Assembly: GCA_030765065.1 (NCBI GenBank) | Contig: CM060979.1 | Coordinates: 21,667,001-21,731,000 of the forward strand | Direction of reading: 5' to 3' | Source of the DNA: Deroplatys truncata | Taxonomy: Eukaryota > Arthropoda > Insecta > Mantodea > Mantidae | Length of the DNA stretch: 64,000 nt | Shown: piece by piece, positions 52,340 to 64,000 of the stretch | Layout of the letters: every line of letters starts with the position of its first letter | Position numbering within the stretch: position 1 is the first letter of the stretch | The notes under the pieces: model-generated | What the model was told of the DNA's origin: nothing | The model's input: only the letters and a program-made list of their open reading frames with translations | Databases searched by the model: none | Translations under genes and position numbers: made by a program

Positions 52340-55300
52340 GAAATCTTATGTTTTATTGCAGGGAAAACCTCAACCTGTTGATTGACTGTGACTACAATGT
52401 CCATCATAGCATTTGGGGTAGTATGGACATCAACAGGAGGGGGAGATGCTGTTCATATTTGAGCACAACAGATCCTGAACCAATGGGATGTTTGACTTTT
52501 GTGAATTATCAAAAGGAAGGAGATCCTAGACTTGTCATTAGCATCCTTCAGAGTTAGAGGAAGTCAAGGAGTGAAAGGTTTGTTTGGATCTTCCCTGTCT
52601 GACCAACATATTTGCTTTGTCTTGAGGGAAAAGGAAATAACTGGCTGTACAGGAATCCAAGGAGGACCAACTGGGACTCTTTTAGAAGAGACTTGGATGG
52701 CAGACTTAAGAATGGACCCCATATCAGGATAAGAAATGTGGAGGACCTGGAGTGGTATGTGGGGTTTGTCACGAACATCCTGGTTTCTGCTTATGAAAGA
52801 AATTGCCCATTCATACTAGAGGCTGTGCAAAAGATCAACTTAGATGGAATTCTTTTTAAGATCAATCAAGAATGTGTATATGGCTAATAAATAATGTATA
52901 AAAGGGAAATCAAGAAGGCAACTGAGGAATCTTGGAGGCACTTCTATAATATACAGAAACAGTTGAGTGCTGCTCACTTACAGAAATTTCTGGTCTCTGC
53001 ACGTAGGGCCAGGTTGACCTCATTGGAGGACCCCTCTGGTGCTATGATGCAGTCAGAGGGGGAGACCTTGAGGCTGTTGCTTGAGAGCCACTTTCTGGAG
53101 CCCTACATAACAGATCAAGAACCAACCTTGGTTACGGCACACAGGCCTTCGTGAGAAGGCTGACTACTGGCCATCAAGATTGTTACTTTAAAAAAAATTA
53201 AATGGGTCATGTTTTCTTATGAGTGCTATAAAAGCAAGATGAGGATGGGATCTTCCAGGCTCTTCAGGGCCCTCCTGAAGAGACGTTTCTTCCCACCTGG
53301 TGAAGATATTTAGGGCCTGTTTTGCTATGAGGCATGTTTTTCACTTCTGGAGGCAGGCCAGGAGGTAGACAATCCTACTGCAGACCTAGGGAGTTTTGCC
53401 CCATCAGTCTACCATCCTTTTTGCTGAAGGCTCTGGAAAGACTGGTGGATAGATATTTGAGGGATGGGGTAATGTTTGACAGACCCATACATCCTCATCA
53501 TTATGCCTATTGGCCGGGTAAATAGAAACAGTGTTCCATCAGCTTTTGGTGAGACCGGAGAGGGTGCTGGACTATGGAAAACTACCTATAGCAATTTTTC
53601 TGGACACTAAAGGTGCCTTTAATCATATGACTTTAGGCACCATTAAGAAGAATATGGGGAGTGGAGGAGTCTGCCCGGTAGTTATGGACTGGATTATGAC
53701 CTCCTTGGAAGGCTGTCAGGCAGTGGTGATCCTGGGGATTAAGTCCTTGAGGGCAAAAGTGCACTGCCCATAAAGGAGAGTTTTGTCACCCACTCTATGG
53801 TGTCTGGTGGTGGATGATCTGTTGAACAGACTCAAAGGGGAGGGATTCATGCTCAAGGTTATACCGATGACACATTCCTTGCAGAAATTGGAAAATTTCA
53901 GAGTACTATTTTGGAGCTCATACAGGGCTCCCTACATGTCCTAGAGGAATGATGTAAAGAAACAGACTTGTCTGTTAATCCGGATAAGACTGAAATAATG
54001 ATCTTTACAAGGAAGAGGAAGCTGCTAGGTCTGGCACAGCCCCATCTGTTTGGGAAGAAATTGAAGCTTTCTGGAGTGGTTAAGTATCTAAGGATATTCT
54101 GGATGCTGTGTTTAGCTGGAAAAAGCATGTGAATTATAAAGTAAAGAAGGCCTACAATGCTTTGTGGGCCTTTAGAAGATAGGACTGAGGTGGGGTCTGA
54201 GACCTAAGGTAGTCAAATGGCTAAACACCTTGGTTATAAGACAATCGATATCTTATGCAGCACTGGTTTGATGGCCTGCCTCTCTTGTGAAGGCAGTTGT
54301 TGCCAAGCTGGATTTGCTGCAAGGATTGGTATGTTATAACAGGAGCGGTGCGATTACCCTACAGTCAGCCTTCCTCCTGTGCACTTGTTTGTGAAGGAGG
54401 TTGTCAGGGCGAGTGTGCACAGCCTCTGACCTGTAGGGGAGGGGGTGCTTTAAGCTATCCCATAAAGGGCACTTACTGATCCTCTCTGGACTTCAGCAGG
54501 TGTCATATTACCCTGATGATAGGGATTTGATGGGTACTAGATATAACTTAAGACCTATCTTATACAGTGGTAATACCTTCCAAGGAGGAGTCGACCAAGA
54601 CAGTGTCTCTCCCAATGGCATGGGACAGGAGGGACCCTAGAACCAGGTTTGTTGCCATGGTTTTTCAAGCTCAGATATATGTAGTCTTAGTCTGTGCTAT
54701 GCATATTCTTACCATGATACACAGATGAGTGGAGTTGGATATCTACTACAATAGCATGACAGCTTTGAAAGACCTTAGGGTGGTCAAAACTACAGAGTGA
54801 GCCAAAAGACTCCGAACCGGCTGCGTGGTGTTTTTCCTGTCCGTGTCCTCGGTGCTCATTGCCATCTGCCGCTATCATAGAAAGGCATGGATGAAACCAT
54901 ACACATTTTTAAAACTACTTTTAAAGGCTTTACTTACCAAATATATGAAAGGAAATGCTGAAACTGGCCATCTACGTTGTCCAAACATTTTTGGCACCTC
55001 TTTAGGAAACTATCCATCATGGAATTTTACAAACGATGACCGATGTCGTCTAATGTTTCTTCGGTAACAACTGAACACTGTCTTTTAGATTTCTTAGCGG
55101 CCTGGAATTTACTGTAAAGTTCATGGAGTGTTATATGGCCTGGAAATCTTTCTGCAAATCGTACTTTCACTTGGTGTACTGGCCAAGTTAACATATACGA
55201 ATCATAAATATACACGCTGTGCAGTAGAAAACATATATTGAGCCATAATATACTTTCTAAGTACAGGACAAAATAATAAATAACTCATAATAACTGAACT

Positions 55301-56410
55301 ACATCACATCACCATCAACCCAAAACTGACTTCACACTGCAGAGCAAAACCACGTCAACAGCATGATCTTGTTTATAGCAGCAGTGCATTATGTTTTTAT
55401 CATATTTCCACAGGCCCAGTGGATAAACACCGCGCAGCCAGTAATATTGTTCATAGAATACTCCTCTGGGGTAACTTAAAACGAAGTGTACAAGGCAAAC
55501 ACACGGAAGAATTAAAACAAAATATCCACCAGGAAATCTCTCAACATGAACTACGGCGAGTGATGGATAGTTCCCTAAAGAGGTGCCAAAAATGTATGGA
55601 CTACGGCGGTGGCCAGTTTCAGCATCTCCTTTCGTAAAGTTGGTAAGTAAAGCCTTTAAAAGTAGTTTTAAAAATATTGTATGGTTTCATCCGCACCTTT
55701 CTATGATAGCGGCAGATGACGAACGTTGAGGATGCAGACAGGAGAAACATTGCACTGGCGGTTCGGAGTCTTTTGGCTCACTCTGTACATCTAGATTGAT
55801 GTGGCAACGCCAGAGGGTGTTGGATAAACTCTGCGCCAGCTGTCCAGTTACACTTCTTAGGTTCCTGGGCATGATGGTATTAGAGGAAATGAGATGGCAG
55901 ACACTCTTCCAAAGAGGGGATCACGATTTGATTTTATTGGGCCCAAGCCCTTCTGCAGACTGTCATGTAGAGATAAACCAGCTTACAGTAGAGGCTCCTC
56001 TTGAAATCTGAAGCAAACTACAGCCAGGTAAGCCCATGCCTTTATATCAGGCCTGATGGGAAAGTGAACTAGTTCCTCCTGAGTCTGACTAGATCTAAGC
56101 TCAGAGGAGTTATGGGCTATCTTACAGGCCACAACACGTTGCACAAACATTTATATATAATGGGACTTACACAAGACCCTTTTGTCAGAAATGTGCGAGG
56201 GCTTTTGAGACCTCACAGCACACACTATGTGAATACGAAGTTTCATTAAGTGTAGATATGCATCCCAGGGTCCTTCTTTTTGGAACCTGAGGAGATAAAA
56301 AGAGCAATATTAAGGATGTGGTCCATTTCATTCAGACCATTGGACTTGAGTAATGCTCAGGATAAGAGGCACAAAGGGCCCTAAGGGCCTATGTGCAGGC
56401 TTCTTAAACG
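52340..56410 (+). mobile_element. R1-type LINE, decayed, split by a mariner derivative
   Basis: The plus-strand reading is in order. Endonuclease: LLIDCDYNVHHSIWGSMDIN at 52370, and DSFRRDLDGRLKNGPH at 52675. RT: REFCPISLPSFLLKALERLV at 53390, IAIFLDTKGAFNHMTLGTIK at 53590, Y-T-D-D-T near 53866, VNPDKTEIM near 53975. An RNase H-like region near 54680-54780 continues after the insertion (RFLGMMVLEEMRWQTL at 55860). A C-terminal tail follows (KDVVHFIQTIGLE, 56310-56350). Many frame breaks are present. The mariner-like element at 54793-55785 interrupts the RNase H part. Confidence 0.83.
54793..55785. mobile_element. mariner-like snap-back derivative, copy 2 (993 bp)
   Basis: The inverted ends CAGAGTGAGCCAAAAGACTC and their inverse are flanked by TA at 54791-54792 and 55786-55787. 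Both arms encode the same transposase C-terminus: minus strand near 55020-54940 reads DSFLKRCQKCLDNVDGQFQH, and plus strand 55560-55637 reads DSSLKRCQKCMDYGGGQFQH. A minus-strand N-terminal segment at 55215-55027 (VKVRFAERFPGHITLHELYS) lies between. So one terminus of a mariner-like transposon has been copied, inverted, onto the other end. Confidence 0.87.
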
Positions 56411-56414
56411 AACT

Positions 56415-57845
56415 CATTCAGATTTCAGCATCATCTTCCACTCTGTCCAGAGCTTTCGATGGCCGCTGTATAACTTTTTCAGCAGGAGCAGAGGAAGATC
56501 ATACTCATTTTCCTGCTTAGCTATTTAATGGCACACTTCAACACATAGGATTATCCTTTCGCGAATTTACCTCTCTTAGGCAATGCTAATGCTCTTATGA
56601 ATATAAGATGCATTTAATATAAATATTGAAAACAAAGACAACAAATGAGAGAAAAATACGAGAATAACAAATTCGAGCAAACAAAAGTTGCAAACGCACT
56701 GTATGCACATCATAGAACTAAAAAACTATTGTTGTTGTTTAATGCTAGGCATTTGGCACTGTAGCCATTAGTATTAATGCACTTCAGCCATTTCTTCTTC
56801 TAAAAAACTAAAGCATGTGGTTGGAATTAGCTAAAACCGACAACCATGATAGTTATGCTATATGACTGGCTGGCTGCAATGCTGTGTTGCAACTGTTTCA
56901 GTAAGTGTAGCGGATAGAACTTTTCATTTGTTATTTTGTAGGTTCACCAACTTAACTGGTAGCTAGCAAGTGCAAATTTATACAGGTGGGGTTATTTTTC
57001 TCTCAATTCCCCTAAAAAGAAGGGCTACATTTTTAGAGACCTTCAGACATTACTAAAAGCATTGGTAAGTACTCTATTAGAATTTTAGCTCAGTCTTCTT
57101 AAACACATTTAATTCTATGTGGCAGGAATTTAAAAAAAAGCTTAAATACTCTGTCCTCTATGTGATGACATCAGGTTTTACATCCTAAATTTACAATACT
57201 TATGACTGAAGTTTTCTTTTATAATAACCATTAAACCTTTCATTTGATTAATATCTTTAAATAATACTATACTTTATTTAATGTACCTGTAGTTACCATT
57301 TCTTTTATTTAATAATGCAACTTTTTAAGGCAAAACTCTGCCATGAGTCATTCCACATCAAACCAAAAACAGATAAAAAATAACTTTCTCTGTTCCACAC
57401 ATAAAATAAATGGACACTATATTTTGCAAAAAATCGAATTATTTTAGGATTTATAGCATACTTAACATTTTTCTTACACATGCACAATGTTACTGCGAGA
57501 GTACATAATGATTACGTAATATGTTTTTACGTAAGTTATTAAAACTTGAAGATCTTATATTCTGCTGCTTTTGTTTTGTTTGGTTACATAATTTTATCTG
57601 CCCCACGTATGGTAGCCAATTTGTAACGGTATTACTTACAAATGTTTGTTTACATCAGTGTTGAAGCCATCTTGTGACGTGATTCATTTGTTTGGTTTGT
57701 AGCTCCATCTGGCGTTAGCAATTTGCGGTTCCTAGTATCAGTTTTTGAAATAATTCATTTCAAATGTCCTCCGGCTAGCTATTATCTTATCTTGGGTCGA
57801 ACATGTGTCTCTATACAGGTTGTGAAACGGAAAGGAATCTTTTAT
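56415..57845. other. No gene recognised
   Basis: AT-rich sequence between the R1-type LINE and an LTR fossil, without identifiable coding motifs. Confidence 0.55.
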
Positions 57846-57849
57846 CCAA

Positions 57850-58529
57850 AAATTACACTGATGAAGAAAATTTGTTTTATAATTTTTATTGTCGAACACG
57901 TTCACTATCACTTTTACATATTGATCTGGACACTCGCCAAACTGAAACTGTTATAATAACTTCTTACTGATAATTCTTTCAATCCACGTACTTCAACTTT
58001 GTGTATAATTAACTTTACCATATTTTAGATCTTTCATAATTCTGCTGCACGTAACTTGACGAACTGACTGACTGAAGACGACGTGTAGTATATGAATGCT
58101 TTCGGCGAACTGAAGGACTGACTGACTTTACCTCTAACTTGCCCTATTTATACTCCTGCAATCAGATACGCCTAAAGATTATAAATGAATTACTATTGGC
58201 TAATAAAACGCGCCAACATTAGCGTCTATTTTAATATCCAATGAAAACCACGAATACATATTGCTTTTAGGGAAACATTCCAGAAGGTTCTCAACGGAAA
58301 AAATGCGCGAACATTACGTAACTTCCTCGTTCCCAATAATGATAAACAGCTCACCCCCTCGCTGCATTATTGCGCTATTATTGACAGTTTCAGTAAAGCC
58401 TTATAAACTTATTTCCCAATATTAATTACAATTAATAAACATCTGAAATCAATGTCACATTAAAATGCATATTCATATTACAATCATTATTTACATTTAA
58501 GTAATTTGTGATACAAATTACTGCATCAT
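57850..58529 (-). mobile_element. LTR fossil, reverse orientation
   Basis: Related to the LTR at 63292-64000 in opposite orientation. It has LTR features: a TATA-like box (gagtataaat, read on the minus strand) and an AATAAA signal before a conserved end. No internal genes of the element were recognised next to it, so it is probably solo or a remnant. The two copies have clearly diverged, so it is not recent. Gypsy-like by general look only; the family is not certain. Confidence 0.6.
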
Positions 58530-58534
58530 TACAT

Positions 58535-60310
58535 AAAAGCAATTTATTCTCGGAACAGAATGTCAGAGATAACAATATGTCGTTTTGTAGATAAAAACAT
58601 TGTGGTTTTCCTTTTACAAAATACTATTTATTCAGAATAAAAAAAAAAAAAAACTTTTTTAAATATGAATATTTTAAACTGCATCATCACATTTAACCTG
58701 ATAATATTAAAATCTGGGAAAAATACAGAAGAATCTGAGATATATTTTGTTTTAAATCTATTAACATCAGGATGGGATCTTCCTTAGATGTACACTTTTA
58801 AATAGTTGAAGTTAGCGCGTAGGGTATTAGAACATAGACTGCTGACTGAGACCTTTACACTGCAGCAGCACGCTGCACCAGCTGATATGTTACGCAGTAC
58901 AAACATGACAGGCTATCACTTACAGTGCTGGGTGTAACTTTGCAACTGGAATCTGATATTCTATGAAGCCTCTCTCCACTGTTTCCTTTTAAATGTTACT
59001 TTGTGTTCAGCTTTTTGCTTTAGAAGTACATTCTTAGCTCTGTATTTTCAGAAAGTGCACGATGAGTGAACTGAAGAAACAGAACTATGTCTATTGCTTC
59101 AATCCATTTATGTTTCCAAGCATACCACAAGGCAGAAATCATTAAGCTTAGTTACCTGCAATATGTTTACAATATTAAAAATGGAGAAGTTAACTTTGAG
59201 ACCTAAAACTACGTGACGCATACCCAGGGGGGGGGGGACAAGTACCACCCACGTCTAATAGAGATTGTGTGCTACAAAGTGACAATGCCGTGAATAATCC
59301 AGAAGTGGTTTTGAACATAGTGACAATATTAAGACAAGATACAGCAATGTGAAAGGGATCCCTGGTCATTTAGCTCTATGGTACAATAATAACCAGATGG
59401 TATTCACTTGAACCTGAAGGGGAAAAAGTGCACATTTAAATTATAGTTAAGCTGCCTCCCATAGGATAAGGTTGAAAGTTCAAATGTTTCTCAATGTATG
59501 CCAAATTTAAGTTACTTGTGAACAAACTAATCAAGACTGCTGCTGCTCTCCAGCTGTGCTGGAATCCCGCTACACACTGCTTTCTATGTTAATTTATTTA
59601 AAATTAACTATACAGGATCCCATCTTTGTTTTATGCAAACACATGCAAAAGACTGCAAGGAATTTATTTATAATTTTTATAGAAATTTAAGCATACGGGT
59701 TAATAGGGGTATATAGTTTTTAAATGTTTGGATTTTAAAAATTGATGTAAATTATTAATTATAAATATTAAGTAAAAGATTACATATTACGCTTTTCATT
59801 GCACTTTATAACACAATTTTATCACTTATCGCTGTGAGATATTCTAATTTAAAGGTAGAGGTGTGCTGCTTTTCACAAAATGTATTGCACAATATTTTTT
59901 AAAATAATGCAATTTAAAACATAATTCACTTTGTTTTTGTAATCCATAATATATAATTACCTTCTTACACTGAGTAACACTACCTTTTTCCTTGGAGAAA
60001 ATAATAGATTCTCATGCTCTTAAAAAATAGTAATGTCCATTACTTTAAGGTTAAACTTGATAGCTTCCTGCCACAGCATTGTTATTAGTATTACACACAA
60101 GAAGAGTTCATACAAAATGTAATGTGTTGTAATTATTAATCGTATATTTGCTTTGCATTTTCTTTAATGGACTATTAAATGTTTGAGCACAAGTGTGGAT
60201 TATTTAATGTGTAACTGATTATCTGTAAATATTCATGTAAGCAGAGCTGGAGGTGAGGCAGGATGGCATCAATTCTTTTTAAAATGCCTGGAAACCATCC
60301 CACCACATTT
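58535..60310. other. No gene recognised
   Basis: AT-rich, with one short G run (about 59228-59238). No coding or repeat features could be supported. Confidence 0.55.
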
Positions 60311-60880
60311 TGGTTATAGTGGCACCATCCTGAAATGGATTGTTTTGTGGAAAACTACAATTAAAATATTGTATCTCAACTTGCACTGTAATTGATGCAT
60401 ACAAATTGAAAGACATATTTTTGTATTGTAGATGCCAATCCACCCCATGTCCAAGGAAAAGTTGGTTTTAGTATCTGGGGAGGTCAGATGTTTACACCAA
60501 GTAGTTGGAGTGCTTTTCTGTTGTGTGCTCGAAGTGGAGAGCCCAACCAACACATGTGTGTACACAGGTTTTGTTATAACTATGAAGTAGTGTATCACTA
60601 TGGTGCGCATGTGGCAAACATATGGTGTAGGTTGTGCCAAACTTGCATTACAATGGTGAGACGGCAGTCTAACGATGCAATGTCCTACTCTTTCCCCAAA
60701 TAATTCACAAAGTATCTTTCACGTCTTTGTTTTGCAGCCAAGTTATAACTTTTTCTCCACGATTTATTTGGGACACGTTCTGGTTGTATGTTATGTATGG
60801 TGCGGTTAGTCCTAACAAAAATACCTGTCAAATCAAGCTTTTGTGGCTGTATGACATTCATTGGTCCAGGTCTCATCTAA
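60310..60880. other. Unidentified coding-like stretch
   Basis: Open frames overlap on both strands. The minus-strand frame 60876-60685 (VPNKSWRKSYNLAAKQRRER) and the plus-strand frame 60430-60703 (VQGKVGFSIWGGQMFTPSSW) look compositionally protein-like. The plus frame faintly recalls the GKxGxxxWGG block of Tc1-like transposases. No firm assignment; possibly an old DNA transposon. Confidence 0.25.
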
Positions 60881-61789
60881 ATAATATATTTTATTCTCCT
60901 TTTGTCTTTGTTCTTATTTTATGCAAATAATGTCTGCACTGTAGAACAATAACATTGCTATTAACAATAGCATTTTTATGATTTCTGCATAAAAATTCAA
61001 ATCCTATTTATTTTAATAGATTACATGGGGAAGAATGTTTCAAGTTTGGTAAATTAGAATCACTGTTTATACCTCTCAACACCTTTTTAAAAATTGGTAG
61101 TTCATCATTTGCATAAAATGCGTGCACTTTGTGACGCACCTCAGATCTCTCAAATTTATTGCCAAGTCACATCCAGAACCTTCCTTACATGTTTCCTTTT
61201 TTTGCCTGGAGTACAGACAACACCTGTAGCAGTTCATTCTTTCCTTGCACTGTAAATGCTCGTCTTAAGACACATCAGTAAATTCTGAAGTTAATGTCAC
61301 AATATCATTTATGGAAGAGGTTGGATACTCCTCACAAACCTATAAACACATTTTTTCTCACCAATGTTTAAAGGTTTCCCTTTTCTATGTTGGCTACTGT
61401 AGAAGAAGCACCCTGCTTGTTGTCACATATGTTTACACTCACAAGTACTGGATTGATTAGTAACAGTGGCATACTGCAGCAAAATAGATGGATTGTGCAC
61501 AGAATTACTAACCATCATTCTTTTATTGTTAATGTACCTTTTCTTCTATCCTAACTTTTATTCTTTCAATATTGTGTTAATATTTCACTGTATTACCTAA
61601 TTAATTGCTACAAATTGCATATATGTGTGCGATTTATGTGGATGAGTCAATAAAATTTAAAGAAATAGATTGTACCAAATTTCTAGTAGAAATGATATGT
61701 GAACTAGCAGCCATAGAAATATTCTTCAGGTCCCCAGGAACAAACGAAAAAAAAAATTATTAAAAACTTATAAGACTTCCTAATCACAA

Positions 61790-63280
61790 TTCCTGAAAAT
61801 AAAATAAAAATAGTAATGGGGATCTAAATATTGATTTACTAAAAGAAAATTCACTAAAATGTAGATTAACAGAAACTTTAACTAGGCTCTTAAAAATTGG
61901 CATAGATGAACCCACCAGGGTTACAAAACTAACAGAAACCCGTATTGATAATGTTTTTAAAAATCTAATAGAAAATAAATGGGAAACTAAAATAAAAGCA
62001 GGAATAGGTAATCATTTTGGCCAGTTGTTAAAAGTAAACGTATAAAAAGACCTTACAAAACAATTTTGAATATAAAAGACAAATAGATAATGAAAGTTTA
62101 AAGAGACTGAGACAATTTCTTGCACAGGTAAGTTGGAAAGAGATTTATGAAGCAGAAAATATAAATAAAAAGTATGAAACCTTTAGTAATACATTGCAGA
62201 AAGGCTTAAATACCACTGAAAAATGTGAAAATCAAATCAGGTTTAAAGGGAGCCCAGTATGAAAAATGGACAAAAGGGATACAAATTTCATGGGAGAGAG
62301 TGAAATTTCTAAATTCTCTGAAACGTGTAAATATGGACGATAGATCATTAAAATATATTGAAAATTACAATAGAATATTTAGATTAGTGTGTGAGAGTGC
62401 AAAAATGAAGTATAAGCGAGAATTGGTAGTAAACTCGGGAAAATAAAGACAAAAATGACATGGAATATGGTAAATAGGATACACAAGAAGAGAATAAAAA
62501 AAAAGGGGGGAAAATATGACAGTCAAAAGAAAATGATATGAGATAAGCAGCCCAAACAAAATATGTATGAATTTTAATAATTACATATTACAAAACAAAT
62601 GACAAATGGGCAACAAAATAACCAGGCAAAAATAAGTAAAAACCAGTAAAGTCAATGGGAATATTAGAAGTATCAGAGAAAAGTGTATTACAAGAAATTG
62701 ATAAGCTTAAGCCTAACAAATTTGTCAGTTTCGATGAAATGTCAAATAAAATTATAGAAGAGGTTAAAATTGAAATTTAAAGTGCTAATACACGTTATAA
62801 ACACATCATTAATGCAAGGGATGTTTCCAGATACTTTAAAGAAAGTAATTCTAAGACCATTATTTAAACAAAAGGGAAGCAAAATGAATATAGGAAATTA
62901 TAGGACAATTAAATTATGTTCAACTATTTCAAAAATAGTGGAAGGTGTATGTTTAAGTCAATTGCAAAATTAATCTACTAAATTAAACATAATATCAGAA
63001 TGGCAATTTGGGTTTCAAAAGAAGAAATCGACAAACAATACAATCAGTAAGATTAATAATTATATAATTGAAGCATTAAATAAACAGGAGAAAGTATTAG
63101 TTATTTTTTTGGACTTATTGAAGGCATTTGACTGTGTAAATATAGATATAGTTATAAACAAATTAGAAAATTACGGGATTCGTGCATTGGCACAAAAATG
63201 GATTAGTTCATATCTTAAAAACAGAATTGAATGCAGTGCATTGAAATAAACCATATAAATAGTGCTGGTGTAGAAAAAAC
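61790..63280 (+). mobile_element. CR1/Jockey-like LINE fragment
   Basis: 61815-62040 reads as the end of an AP endonuclease (GDLNIDLLKENSLKCRLTET; DEPTRVTKLTETRIDNVFKN). 62225-62450 is the linker. 62700-63240 is the RT fingers and palm (LKKVILRPLFKQKGSKMNIG, NYRTIKLCSTISKIVE, EWQFGFQKKKSTNNTI, VIFLDLLKAFDCVNIDIVIN). It is cut off before the YADD motif, where the LTR fossil begins, and has several stops. Confidence 0.82.
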
Positions 63281-63291
63281 TAAATCAAACT

Positions 63292-64000
63292 TGTGGCAGT
63301 ATTTTATATCACAACACTGAATGCCAGAGTGATTGTAGTGTAAATTAACATTATTGTATGACAATGATTAGATGTTTGTTAGCTATAAGCATTGTTAGGA
63401 AATAAGTTTACACGGCCTCACTGAAACTGACAAGAGGAGTGGGTAACAATGAAGCAAGGGGGTGAGTTGCTTATCACTTAGAAGAGACAAACAAATGACG
63501 TCAGGGTAGCGTGCCTTTAGAAATGGAGGGAATATCTTCCCTAGAGCATATGTTTTAGTAATTATGATTGGCTTATAAAACAGACGCTAATGTTGGCACG
63601 ATTTATTAACCAATAAGCAGCTCTATTATAATGTTTAGGCATATCGGGGTGAGGGAGTATAAATTCTTGAACCAAAGGCAAGTATCGTGCAGTTCTACAG
63701 AATCATTCACGAGGTAAACGTCGCGCAGTTCTAAGAAATCTCTCTTGCGAGTTACACGTCGGGCAGTTCTAAGGAAGCATTCATGAGGTACATATTACGC
63801 AATTCTACAGAATCTCTCGCGTTGTAAAGTTAGTTACAAAATGTGAAATATGCGAATTAATAGTGCGCGGCAAATAATAAGTGATTGTAGTTACATTCGA
63901 AAATATAACAGTTTCAGTCAGGCGTGTATCAAGATTAAATATGTGAAATTAAGTGTGACTGCAATAAAAGTGTAAAAACAAATTCTTTTATCAGTGTTAT
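63292..64000 (+). mobile_element. LTR fossil, forward orientation, running off the window
   Basis: Homologous in reverse to 57850-58529 (shared gaaataagtttacacggcct-type block, gacgctaatgttggc, gagtataaat TATA-like box, aataaaa signal near the end). Between the TATA-like box and the signal it has about four imperfect copies of a ~37-bp unit (63690-63840, unit starting gcgcagttctaagaaat). Whether element genes follow cannot be seen. Confidence 0.6.

Noticed and set aside
1-64000. CRISPR arrays, bacterial operons, rRNA genes
   Set aside because: None seen; the repeats are eukaryotic transposons and microsatellites.

Overview
The window looks like nuclear DNA of an arthropod, most likely an insect with a large, AT-rich, transposon-laden genome. 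I cannot name the species. The evidence is one spliced host gene with kilobase-scale introns, plus many animal transposon families: Penelope-like elements (PLEs), hAT, pogo, mariner, PIF-Harbinger, CR1/R1-type LINEs and tRNA-derived SINEs. Nothing bacterial was seen.

The host gene is the 3' half of a ZNFX1 homologue (NFX1-type zinc-finger protein with a C-terminal RZ finger) on the minus strand. Four exons have matching splice phases: 49457-49568, 40788-41005, 26376-26659 and 9739-10466. Earlier exons lie beyond the window. Two short stretches (26158-26306 and 40440-40632) resemble each other and look like spare or decayed copies of one further exon. Everything else between 10.5 and 49.4 kb is intron filled with mobile elements.

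Layout. 0-2.4 kb: a PLE fragment, repeat family R1 and a mariner fragment. 2.5-6.5 kb: a complete but coding-dead hAT with matching termini and an 8-bp target duplication, carrying two later PLE insertions. 7.2-8.4 kb: a pogo copy. 9.6-10.5 kb: the 3' end of the ZNFX1-like gene. 11-13 kb: a copia-type gag fossil. 13.8-19.8 kb: a second hAT broken up by PLE, Tc1/mariner-type, LINE and mariner insertions. 20.1-24.9 kb: a large inverted repeat. 26-29.5 kb: a ZNFX1 exon, a second pogo and R1. 29.7-33.6 kb: a nearly full-length CR1-like LINE. 33.6-37.4 kb: two Tc1/mariner-superfamily deletion derivatives that keep helix-turn-helix remnants. 38-41 kb: R1 with a SINE inside, a snap-back PLE, a LINE tail and a ZNFX1 exon. 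42.3-45.3 kb: another Tc1/mariner derivative with an ORF1-only LINE inserted at its edge. 45.8-49.4 kb: a mariner snap-back derivative, a Harbinger and a SINE beside a ZNFX1 exon. 50-64 kb: a hAT-like fragment, an R1-type LINE split by a mariner derivative, a CR1-like LINE fragment and two LTR fossils in opposite orientation.

The most notable system is a set of GIY-YIG PLEs whose 3' ends carry hammerhead-ribozyme cores (CUGANGA, stem II, GAAA). Five loci keep the core. The same family also gives 126-127-bp hairpin derivatives flanked by 13-bp target duplications; one is confirmed by an unoccupied copy of its target elsewhere in the window. The second notable item is an apparently complete ~2-kb LINE-like insertion that encodes only an intact 459-aa ORF1 with a 2A-like motif.
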